From assembly GCA_016800925.1 (NCBI GenBank), contig JABCPU010000394.1, forward strand, positions 1 through 61,066: DNA of 61,066 nucleotides. Direction: 5' to 3'. Both the position numbers and the translations under genes were made by a program. The DNA is from Suillus spraguei. Its lineage: Eukaryota > Basidiomycota > Agaricomycetes > Boletales > Suillaceae. Under the pieces are notes generated by a model. It had not been told where the DNA came from and made no database searches. It saw only the letters and a list, made by a program, of their open reading frames with translations. This document shows, piece by piece, positions 36,076 through 46,090 of this stretch (the first letter of the stretch is position 1; each line of letters opens with the position of its first letter).

Positions 36076-36790
36076 ATGGGTTACCTCTCACTGCCAGCAC
36101 TCAAAAACCTCAAAAAGTATTCCTATCAAGGTGTAGATGAGTGGGTACTGTTCCATTGAGTGTTCTTTTGCTGTCATACTGAACTTTGAAAATAAGATCT
36201 TTGGTTTCGCGTTATCTCCTTACGCCATATTGGAATTGGTTCATCAAGCTCTTTCCACTCACCATCGCCCCAAATACCGTATGTTATTACCACTTAGTTC
36301 TTGGCGTCAGTCAAACTTGTTCAGATAACCTTGCTTGGCCTGTGTATTGTCGCTTTCAATGTCATCACGCTACTATATTACGACCCACTTTATTTGACGG
36401 AGAAAGATGGAGCAGTCGGGCCTCCTCAGTGGATCTACTTCACGTGCGCGCATTCTATTGTTTGTGTCAAGCTTGTGTCACGCTGACCCTCGAAACTTAG
36501 ATGGGCGATTGGGTTGTTCATGTACCAAAGTCTAGACGCAGTGGACGGGTGAGTAGATACCTTACCACCGGTCTATGACCATGCTTATCCAAGTGCAGCA
36601 AGCAGGCACGGAGAACGGGAATGGCTGGTCCTTTGGGAGAAATGTTGAATCATGGTCTGCATGCGCGTTTCCTGACGCGCATATATATCTAACCTTTTTT
36701 TCATGGGTTGCGACGCGCTTAACACTACAGTATGCTGCCTTTACTTCAAGTCGTGATTCTGGCCTCATCCTATGTACTTTTCCAGCTTGA
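36076..36790 (+). pseudogene. EPT1: CDP-alcohol phosphotransferase (EPT1/CPT1) N-terminal fragment
   Basis: A true start is visible: ATG 36076 gives MGYLSLPALKNLKKYSYQGV, then across an intron DESLVSRYLLTPYWNWFIKL and FPLTIAPNT, then ITLLGLCIVAFNVITLLYYD, PPQWIYFT, WAIGLFMYQSLDAVDG and QARRTGMAGPLGEM. The signature of the family is DGxxARx8Gx3Dx3D. Here the first Asp of the last pair is Asn (LNHG instead of FDHG). After further damage GCDALNTTVCCLYFKS ends at a stop. The enzyme adds choline- or ethanolamine-phosphate to diacylglycerol in the ER/Golgi membrane. Only the first two or three membrane helices and part of the active site are left before histidyl-tRNA synthetase sequence takes over at about 36790. 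Confidence 0.85.
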
Positions 36791-38024
36791 GGTCGTTCTT
36801 GCGGTCCACAGGACAAGATTCGATCAATATCCTCTGCTGTAGACAAGTTGGACAAGGTTGGTCGATAGAGATGCATTTTCGATGCTGGTTCTAATTGCGT
36901 GCAGCTTCTCTGGCTAGAAGTAAAGAAAGAAATGACGGAAGAGAAAGGCCTTTCTCCAGATGTCGCTGATAAGATTGGAGAGTATGTCAAGCACAAAGGT
37001 AGGCAGCCTTGATTTTATGCAAAGCCAAGTATCTCATCTCATTTGTTATACAGGTGGTCCATCGCTACTCGATCTTTTGAAAGCGGATGCCACTCTCATG
37101 GCAAACCCGAGCGCGAAGCAGGGCATTTCAGACATGGATATTCTCTTTACTCTCCTATGAGCATATAAAGTGCTCGACAAAGTAAGCTCGCTTTCCGTGA
37201 ATTAGAACATGATATATATTAATGTATGCATAGATCTCGTTCGATATGTCACTCGCCCGTGGTCTAGACTATTATACAGGCATCATCTATGAAGCGATCG
37301 TCGAAGCATCAGCACCACCAGCTCTTTCCGCAAATGCAACAGAGTCCCCAGCCCCAGCCCCCCCAAAACCGAAACCCTCGAAAAAAGCCAAAGCTGATGA
37401 TAACGAAGAGGATGGAGTGGATGAATCGCAGGTTGGTGTCGGATCCATTGCTGCTGGTGGCCGGTACGATAACCTGGTTGGTATGTTCACTGCCGCTGCC
37501 GCTGCTGAAGGGAAGAAGGCACCAGGGCTCCCGTGTATTGGGGTCAGTATTGGTCTTGACCGTATCTTTGCAATTGTGTGGCCAAAGTGGGTCGAGAAGA
37601 GGATGCGGAGTAAAGAGACCATGGTATACGTGTTGGCTGCTGGTGATGGCTTGTTGGAAGAGCGGATTGCACTCGTGCAGGAACTCAGGGAAACAGGCAT
37701 AAAGGTTAGTCAAATTGTCGTTTTCCAATTCATGTATTAACTCTTTTTTTTCAGACTGACTTCCTCGCAAAGAGGAAGCTGAAGCTCACTGCGCAGTTCA
37801 TGGCTGGTGAAAAGGATGAAGTTCCTTTTGCTGTAATTTTGGGCGGTGATGAGCTCAAGGAAGGTTTGGTGACTGTTAAAGAGCAAAAGTGGGAATTCGT
37901 AGATGGGAAGAAGACAAAAGTTCAGTCGGCAGATCAAGGTATGAAGGTGCGGCGGGACGAACTGATTAGTTGGATCAAGCAAACACCTACATATCAAGGC
38001 TGGTCGAGCGGTCGACTTATCTAG
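36790..38024 (+). pseudogene. Histidyl-tRNA synthetase, C-terminal two thirds
   Basis: Starts GPQDKIRSISSAVDKLDK; after introns LEVKKEMTEEKGLSPDVADK, GGPSLLDLLKADATLMANPS and ISDMDILFTLL, then TGA (37158-37160) where Glu is expected, AYKVLDK, then ISFDMSLARGLDYYTGIIYE (histidine-A motif), an Ala/Pro/Lys insertion, SIAAGGRYDNLVGMF and CIGVSIGLDRIFAI (motif 3). The anticodon-binding domain follows (MVYVLAAGDGLLEERIALVQ, AEKDEV-like AGEKDEVPFAVILGGDEL) and ends with GWSSGRLI and TAG at 38022-38024. Motifs 1 and 2 of the catalytic core are missing, the start abuts the EPT1 fragment, and a nonsense codon is present. Not functional as an aminoacyl-tRNA synthetase. Confidence 0.92.
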
Positions 38025-38049
38025 CCATTGGACCCCTGGAGGTGTGTAT

Positions 38050-39431
<1,382 letters not shown>

Positions 39432-39439
39432 TAATTCGA

Positions 39440-40701
39440 TCTTCTCATGGGTCATTAGCGCGGTTAGTCGCTACCTGCATCACTTGGCTCATTCTTGACT
39501 ATTTTCTAGGTCTGTTCAGGACTGTGAATTGTTCTGCAAAACTATCTTTGGCCAAAAAGGACTCGTCTCACCAGAATGTTCCCATGCCGTACCACGCTGT
39601 CGAGCTCCCTTCCAAGCTTCGCTTTGGCTATTACCTGTCAGGTACTATGATATATGTGAAACGTCGTGATTTGCTGCTTATAGGTTCCTTATAGATGGCA
39701 TGATGGAATCGTCACCTGCATGCAAACGAGCAGTACTGGAGACAGTCTCAGCACTCAGGAAGCAGGGACATGAATGTATTGAGTTTACATCTCCTTTGAG
39801 TACGCTTTCTATACCTCTCCTCATTCTCCGTCCTGACAATTTATCAAGACGCAAGTGCGATGGAGGTGTTCCTGGGACTCGCATCATCCGACGGTTATAA
39901 GAAGATGCTGTCACATCTTGATTCAGACCCTATGGCAAGTTTAAATTAAAGATATGCCGTCTATATCTCACACAACCCGACTTGCAGGAGGACAGTTTAT
40001 TCTTGGTCACCTTGGGTCCCAGATTACTGTCCTTCGTTCGTAAGCTGGCTTGTTGGATCGCCAAGACGTTCTTGGGCGACTCCCTCTTCCCGCGTTTCTT
40101 CTCGTTGGCACGGGAGAAGTCTGTTTTGGAATTCACGGATTTCACTGACCAACGGAATAAGGTTGCCGCTGCGTGGTATGAACAGATAAGCGTATTGACA
40201 TTCAGGGACTTTCCTTTGTTAATACCCCCCAGGTACGGGACAAATACAGTTTCGATGAAATCATCGCACTTGTGCAGTCACTTCCAGTGATACCTCACGG
40301 GTAAGTTTCCGCACCTTCCTTCTCGGTTGTGAAGCTCATAATCTCCAGGGTTGCGACATACTTGTCCATGCTCGCAGCCGCTACCATTACGTACAACGTT
40401 ATCGACTCCTGTCGGCACCATACCAGTGATGCGCGTCAATCCAGATACCGACAACCTGTCAACAGATTTTGTAGTAGGCGCTTCAGGCCGATCGAAAATG
40501 TTCGAGACCCGTATGTACTCGGGCAAGAATCCTGTTTACGATCCCAAAGCGATGGAGGGCATACCCGTTGGTATTCAGCTTGTGGGTAAGAAATGGGAGG
40601 ATGAGAACGTCCTCGCGATGATGCATGTTGTTGACGCGGCATTGGGACCTAGAGGATTCGGTCCGGGCAGTTGGGAACCTATCAAGACCGTGTCGATCTG
40701 A
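39440..40701 (+). pseudogene. Fungal amidase, C-terminal part
   Basis: Sequence resumes as GSLAR, SVRDCELFCKTIFGQ, VPYHAVELPSKLRFGYYLS-type sequence, DGMMESSPACKRAVLETVSA, LRKQGHECIEF, MEVFLGLASSDGYKKML, EDSLFLVTLGPRLLSFVRKL, ISVLTFRDF, then ATITYNVIDS, VGTIPVMRVNPDTDNLST, MYSGKNPVYDPKAMEGIPVG and IQLVGKKWEDENVLAMMHVV, ending GSWEPIKTVSI with TGA at 40699-40701. This is the distal half of amidase-signature enzymes. The GGSSGG catalytic segment with the Ser-Ser-Lys triad lies upstream and is missing. Frame changes occur between blocks, for example near 40360-40400. A dead fragment directly following SEC23 copy B. Confidence 0.85.
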
Positions 40702-41110
40702 GGTAGTACAGCCAGTGCTTCCCGGTCCATCGTTAAACCTAACTGGTGGCGGCCTTTTGTTAAGATATTCGTAGCGTTGAACACTGTATCATGCATACAT
40801 ATCTCTATCAAGGGGCATTGTTGTTCCATAGATTTGTCTGTTATTGATGTGCATGAGATGTGCGAGTCGATTTCTGTTGCCAATGATGGTGAGGAATTGA
40901 GAAGCCTCGGCACACGAAAATCTTTGGATAAAGATATATATTGGAGCAATGATGGGGACTTAGGATACAGTTTGTGAGGCAGAAAATATGTGATTATTGA
41001 TGCATAGACAATAGTGAATTGCAGGAATGTAAGTAGATGCGGTCGTGAGTACGTGAACACAAACATTGCAGTGAGACGAATACCATATCATCAAGCAGGA
41101 ATGAAGAGAA
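40702..41110. other. No recognisable gene
   Basis: AT-rich sequence that marks the right edge of the gene-fragment mosaic. No coding features or repeats are seen. Confidence 0.5.
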
Positions 41111-41490
41111 AAAGCTAGGCTAACGCATTCAATAGCAAAAATCACGCAAAATCAAGCCTAGTCCAAACGAGTTTTTTCGCCTAGAGCCACCCATGACATT
41201 AAGCAAAATCAAGGCATTCCATAGCAAAAACATAGCAAACATTACGCAAAATCAAGCCAAGTCCAAACAAGGTTTTCGCCTAAAGCTACGCTTCAGATCA
41301 AACAAAATCAAGAGCAAAATCAAGCAAAGTCAAGCCCAGTCCTGACGAGGTTTTGATCAAACGAAACAAAATAAAATCAAGCAATCCAATAGCAAAAATC
41401 ACGCAAAATCAAGCCCAGTCCTATGGGGAGGGGACTCCGGCTGTAGGGGGGGTCCAGATGTTCCCTTTTTTTTTTTTTTTTTTTTTGGGT
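41111..41490. repeat. Degenerate tandem repeat with poly-T tract
   Basis: At least four copies of a 70-90 bp unit with AGCAAAAATCACGCAAAATC and AAGCCCAGTCC cores occur between 41140 and 41425. They are followed by a GGGGAGGGGACTCCGGCTGT segment and an uninterrupted T-tract of about 22 at 41465-41486. Confidence 0.75.
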
Positions 41491-41799
41491 TTATTGGTTT
41501 TTGATTTCAACTCGGGGGCTTTCGTCAGAATTCTTCCCACGCTCCAGGCGCTTTCTCGAACCATTCGCTTTTGAGCGTTTCGCTCGTCGCTCGCCAGGAT
41601 CTTGGCCTGTTGATGTCGCAAGACTATGGGTGGACTCTCCTTGACGAGGGCCACGACTTTGATTTTCATCGGAAAAGTTCCCACGGGTCGAGCAAGCAAA
41701 AATGCGAAAATTCCTAATTCGCCAAGTCTTGCGATGTGGCTTTGTTTGGCACTGCTTATATAAGCAAAAGTGCGGTCAATCACCGGTCTTTTCCCCTTC

Positions 41800-42655
41800 C
41801 CTCCTCCTCCTTCTACTCAACGATTTTCGCATTTTTGACTATTTGGCAAATCTTTTGACCTCCACATTTCTCCTTCCCTCTCTGACTCTCTTCTTCCTTC
41901 TAGCTCCGCATTTTTGACTATTTGAGTAAGTCTTTCTGTCTCTCTTCCTCCTCTCCTTCCCACTCAATCATTTTGGCACTTTTGCTCTCCTCTCCTTCTT
42001 CTGTTTCTACTCCTCCTGCTCTCTGCCCCTCCTCCTCTTTCTGCTCTTCCTGTTTCTCATTTTCGCATTTGTCAGTCAATTAGTATGAATTTGCTTCCAC
42101 TATAAGAGAAATTAAAGAAGCTTATAGGAGGAGCTCAAAGGTAGAGTCATCCAGGGTTCTATATGATCAAGTTGAGCATACTCAACTCCAGCAAACCAGG
42201 GTGGCTGCTAACATTTTCACATCTTCTTCATCATCAAGAACGTGTCATTCATCAGATACTGTAGTAGCAGATCATTCATTAGAGTGCCAACAAAATCTAG
42301 ATTATTATTATTTTATTCAATGTGTGCTACAACTTTCATTGTCATCAGAAAAAGTTCCCATGGTCAAGTAAGCAAAAATGCGAAGTACGGTCAACCATAA
42401 GTCTTTTCCCATCCTTTCTCTTTCTTTCCCTCCTCCTCATTCTCCATTTTCGCATTTTTGACTATCTGGTAAGTCTTTCTGTCTCTATTTTTGTTTCTTC
42501 CCTCCTTCTATTCAATCATTTTCGCATTTTTGATTATTTGGTAAGTCTTGCTCTCTTCTTCTTCTTCTTCCCTCTCTGACCCCCCTTTCCTTCTTCTGGC
42601 TCTCTTCCCTCCTCCCCCCCCCCTCAATAATTTTCGCATTTTTGATTATTTGGCA
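41800..42655. repeat. Degenerate tandem repeat, unit around TTTTCGCATTTTTGACTATT
   Basis: Five or more copies of CGCATTTTTGACTATTTGG followed by (T/C)AAGTCTTTCTGTCTC and pyrimidine tracts occur at about 41827, 41910, 42450, 42520 and 42630. The last copy runs directly into Gypsy integrase sequence. Between 42070 and 42360 lies unrelated sequence reading IREIKEAYRRSSKVESSRVL, which I cannot assign. Confidence 0.7.
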
Positions 42656-43034
42656 AGTCTTTCTTGTTTCCACCTTTCCTTGCCTCCATGGGAAAATCGG
42701 AGATAAGGTTTGGTTATCTGCTGCCAATCTTAGACTCAAACTCCCATCGAAGAAACTTGCGCCGAAGCGATACGGACCCTTCCCGATCACCGATGTTTTA
42801 TCACCCATCACATTCACACTCAAGCTCCCTCCGCAGTGGAAAATTCATCCTACGTTCCATGCTTCCGTCTTATCGTCCTATAGCGAAACAGACGTACACG
42901 GTCCGAACTTCCCTGAACCACCACCTGACATCATCAAAGAAGAAGAAGAAGAATATGAAATAGAAGCAATTCTTTCTCACAAAGGAACCGGCACTCGCCG
43001 ACACCTTCAGTCAATCAACCGCACCAGCACTTGA
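42656..43034 (+). pseudogene. Gypsy integrase C-terminus with chromodomain, 5'-truncated
   Basis: Encodes GKIGDKVWLSAANLRLKLPS, KKLAPKRYGPFPITDVLSP, FTLKLPPQWKIHPTFHASVL and then EEEEEYEIEAILSHKG, the start of a chromodomain. This is the standard C-terminal tail of chromovirus-type Gypsy pol. Everything upstream (protease, reverse transcriptase, integrase core) is replaced by simple repeats. The frame stops at 43034, 18 bp before the next ORF. Together with that ORF and the LTR at 44556 it forms the 3' third of one element. Chromodomains in this group target integration to marked chromatin. Confidence 0.88.
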
Positions 43035-43052
43035 TCAACTACCACCATCGAA

Positions 43053-44522
43053 ATGTCTTTCCCCACTGCCTACATCACCCCTGTCACCATTGCCAACAAT
43101 GACTCCGACTCTGATGTTGAAAACTATGGATCCCTCACCACAGAAATCGACAATACCTCTTACATCGAAGCCGCCCTTCTATGTGAAGGACATGCCCTTG
43201 AAATTGAAAGAATTCTCACAGAAAAAGGCGCCTTCCCGGCCCTCCTCCTCGTCAACATTATCCGCACCGCCGCTCTCATTGAAGCCACAGCCAACGAAAC
43301 TACCGATCCTACATTCTGTCAACGCTTCCTACATCTTCAAAAATGTATTCGTTCTTACACTATGCTGTTGCTTCCCGGTTCTTTTAAAAGCAATGTTGAA
43401 GAAGCTATTCACATCGTGGCCGAACGTCGAGCAGGTGTTGCTCGACCTCCCTCTCCGCAGGAAGATATGCCACTTCCTATTCCAGTACCCTCTTCTTCGC
43501 GTGTGTATTCTAGTGTTGACGCCCTTGCTGGCTTATGCACTGCTGTTCAAGAGATCGGGCAGCTTACCAACACAGTCGTTGAAACCATCCAGCAATCAGT
43601 CGCTGAAACCAGAGCAGCCAGAAACTTAGTCGAAGAAGCCATTACTGATCTACAACAAACACAAGCCAACCTCGCTTCCCCCCGAACCCCGTCTCCTATC
43701 GACAAACAGACCTCACCATCTCCCGTCATAGTCTCTCTTGACCATCCTGCGTGGCTATATGAACCTTGCACAGAAAAACAGTGTGAGGCCGCAAAACTAT
43801 TGGGAATCCCTGTCACTGAGCTGGTAACACTCGGTCCTCGACTTCGCGACCTCCACATCCATCCTCCCATGACTATTCCATCATCATTTGGTCCAATGGA
43901 TCCTGTCTCGCCAGTTTTAGTAAAAGACCTCAGCATCACTTCCCCTTCTTCCTCTAACGAACTTCTTGCGGTTGCTGAACGAGGGACTACTCCCGACCTC
44001 CCCGCCTCCGCGTACACGCTAACCAGTAAACAACAAGCGCAGCTTAGGCATGACAATGCCTTTGCCTTAAAACACATGACGCGACAGAAAGGGAAGAAGC
44101 GTGCTAGATCCACCAGTCCCAAACCCGTTATTTCACCATCACCACTACGCATGACCACCTCTAACACTGACAAAAACATGAAATGCCAAGTCTGTGGCAT
44201 CATCGGACATCGACAAAAGAATTGTCTTGACTATCAGTGTCAAATCTGTCTGCGACACGGTCCCACCCATCTGTCCATTTATTGCCCTCAGCGTCGTGGA
44301 GAACCCCTGTTCACGCTTACCTGGAAGGATGATGGATTTTATGATGCACTGCGTAGGTGGGAACAGTATCTTATTAACCAACGACGACGAAAAGAAGGTC
44401 GACGAGCGAGAACTGTAGCAGAGGAGGAAGCAGCCTATATGTTAGGAGGAAGTGCCGTTGATGAAGACGTCGCTAACTATGACGACTATGATCCCGTCTA
44501 TGACAACAACAGGGATATTTGA
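43053..44522 (+). CDS. Accessory zinc-knuckle ORF of a Gypsy element, between integrase and 3' LTR
   Basis: An intact frame of 489 codons. The N-terminal third is helical and Leu/Ala-rich (LEIERILTEKGAFPALLLVN). A Pro/Ser-rich middle follows, then a basic segment (RQKGKKRARSTSPKP). A CCHC knuckle CQVCGIIGHRQKNC lies near residues 376-389, and a second Cys/His cluster CQICLRHGPTHLSIYC comes just after it. The tail is acidic. It lies 18 bp after the pol stop and ends 33 bp before the 3' LTR, in pol orientation, so it is a third ORF of the element in the position where env-like or accessory genes sit. No signal peptide or membrane helix is visible, so it is not an envelope. Role unknown; nucleic-acid binding is inferred from the knuckles. 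Confidence 0.85.
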   Translation: MSFPTAYITPVTIANNDSDSDVENYGSLTTEIDNTSYIEAALLCEGHALEIERILTEKGAFPALLLVNIIRTAALIEATANETTDPTFCQRFLHLQKCIRSYTMLLLPGSFKSNVEEAIHIVAERRAGVARPPSPQEDMPLPIPVPSSSRVYSSVDALAGLCTAVQEIGQLTNTVVETIQQSVAETRAARNLVEEAITDLQQTQANLASPRTPSPIDKQTSPSPVIVSLDHPAWLYEPCTEKQCEAAKLLGIPVTELVTLGPRLRDLHIHPPMTIPSSFGPMDPVSPVLVKDLSITSPSSSNELLAVAERGTTPDLPASAYTLTSKQQAQLRHDNAFALKHMTRQKGKKRARSTSPKPVISPSPLRMTTSNTDKNMKCQVCGIIGHRQKNCLDYQCQICLRHGPTHLSIYCPQRRGEPLFTLTWKDDGFYDALRRWEQYLINQRRRKEGRRARTVAEEEAAYMLGGSAVDEDVANYDDYDPVYDNNRDI

Positions 44523-44555
44523 AAGTCGGTGATTTTCAATGTAATACGGGGGTAA

Positions 44556-45030
44556 TGTTACAATCATACGTGCCCCTATTCATTTTCCCTTTGTTTCCTT
44601 ACTTGTATGACGTGTCACATGACTTTGCCTTATATGCTCAACGCATCTGTACAACACATGCCTTCCTTATTAGGATACGCAGTTACATTCTCACAGTTAC
44701 TTGGTCTGTGCACACATATTGGCCTATTTAAGCACAGTGTACTTGTAGTAGATTCCTTACTTTAATCTTACTGGGTTTTACCTGGAATCTCCTTTGCTTA
44801 GGTCTCCAACCTAAGTCGTCTTGAATCGTCTCTAAGTCTAAGCACTCCTTAGTCTTAGTCTCTATTCTTGCAGAACCTCTTGGACATATCCTTGAGGCCA
44901 GACTCTTGATCGTACTCGGAACACATTCCTTGTACTTTCACCTTGTCCTCTTCTGGACATTGTAAGAACCTCCCAGCAGACCGTCTGTGTCTTCTCACTG
45001 TCGCTGGTGACGCCACCCCAGTTCGTAACA
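44556..45030 (+). mobile_element. 3' LTR of the chromodomain Gypsy element
   Basis: 475 bp from TGTTACA to TTCGTAACA, the same length as the LTR at 59473-59947 and highly similar. It contains a TATTTAAGC box, ACTTTAATCTT and the CTAAGTCGTC-rich 3' part. A short G-run (ACGGGGGTAA) just upstream is a candidate polypurine tract. The 5' LTR of this copy is lost. It is inserted in the 3' end of a Myb/SANT-like gene. Confidence 0.93.
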
Positions 45031-45043
45031 CTTAATGTACCTT

Positions 45044-45440
45044 TTTTGAAATATATTCATTCCATACTAATCCCGCAGCTTCACCCTCAATATTGGCCCC
45101 TTTAGTGTTGTCCCAGTGAACACCAGACTGTTGGCGATATTTCTGAATCACATTATATGTCTGCTTTAGCTATATGATCTCTTATCAGTATACAACTAGA
45201 TGACATATGTATCAATATATGACGTACCAATGCCCATTTTGTCTTACACATTGCCCCTGTCTTCTGTGGACCACTCTGCAGATACTCAGAAATGGCCTCT
45301 GCGGCGCCATTGTATGTCACATCTTTGAAGTTCCCAGTGTCCCCAACCTTGTCCCGATTGTTGAATAAATACAAGAGAAGCTGATCAGTTTCTGTGTTGG
45401 TCCAGACAGCCCTGTCTGCATGAGATGACTCCTGAGCCAT
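45044..45440 (-). pseudogene. Myb/SANT-like DNA-binding domain gene cut by a Gypsy LTR
   Basis: From ATG at 45440 (minus): MAQESSHADRAVWTNTETDQ, LLLYLFNNRDKVGDTGNFKD, TYNGAAEAISEYLQSGPQKT, GAMCKTKWAL, an intron at about 45171-45227, then LKQTYNVIQKYRQQSGVHWD and EGEAAGLVWNEYISKK, followed by a stop about 10 bp before the LTR. The pattern W...TD..L..L, F....N.A, CK.KW..L is that of Myb/SANT-like domains found in basidiomycete PIF/Harbinger-associated and other repeated genes. The C-terminal half is missing because the Gypsy element inserted here. A repressor-like or transposase-partner role is possible but not shown. Confidence 0.75.
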
Positions 45441-45686
45441 GGAGAGGATGTGGACCTGAGCTGATAAAACTATAGATACAACACTAGCCCAGATGTGGTT
45501 CTGATCTTGTAGATCTTTAGTCGTATATCGAGGTATAGTACAGCTAGACATTACGGGTCAAAGGGAAGTTCAAGCTCCGTCATCGGGCTTCAAACCGGAA
45601 CTGCTATGCCGATGTTACATAACGTCCTTCAAGTTGGCAAATTCACCTTACCTCCGGTTACCGAACTAAGCCTTAGCAGCGAACCG

Positions 45687-45867
45687 GCGAACTCGGCTCC
45701 CAATTGAACACGAACTTTTAGAATTGAGCAGCCCTCTACTAGCGCCGTAAGCATCAAACTTCTTTTTGACAAGCGAAATTTATGCGTCTCTCGCTGATTA
45801 ACGACGCTTATAACGAACTCGGCTCCCAGGTGAACGCGATTTTTTAGAATTGAGCATCCCTAACTTC
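45687..45867. repeat. Two direct repeats of about 50 bp
   Basis: GAACTCGGCTCCCAATTGAA with TTTTAGAATTGAGCAGCCC near 45689-45735 recurs as GAACTCGGCTCCCAGGTGAA with TTTTAGAATTGAGCATCCC near 45821-45867. They lie 130 bp apart between the Myb/SANT gene and the large gene starting at 46091. Function unknown; possibly promoter repeats or repeat remnants. Confidence 0.7.
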
Positions 45868-46090
45868 TAAGTAACTCAACACTTCAGTGAAAGACATACC
45901 TGTTATAAGCAGCCATACGCATTCTGCCCCTTTGCTGTTCCCTTTGGCGTACCATGGTTAACAGCGGATGTATCTCAAACACTTAACATCTAGACTGGTT
46001 ACCAGTCTACTTGACCAATAGATTAATTCATTCAACCTAGCCGCATCTGCCCAAACGTTTAAAATTTTCGCTCTTACGATATCATGCAAG

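Noticed and set aside
37287..37700. 137-codon minus-strand frame
   Set aside because: It is antisense to the histidyl-tRNA synthetase exon, where Ala/Pro-rich codons leave the other strand open.
43547..44203. 218-codon minus-strand frame
   Set aside because: It is antisense to the accessory zinc-knuckle ORF; the plus frame has zinc knuckles and correct position between pol and LTR.
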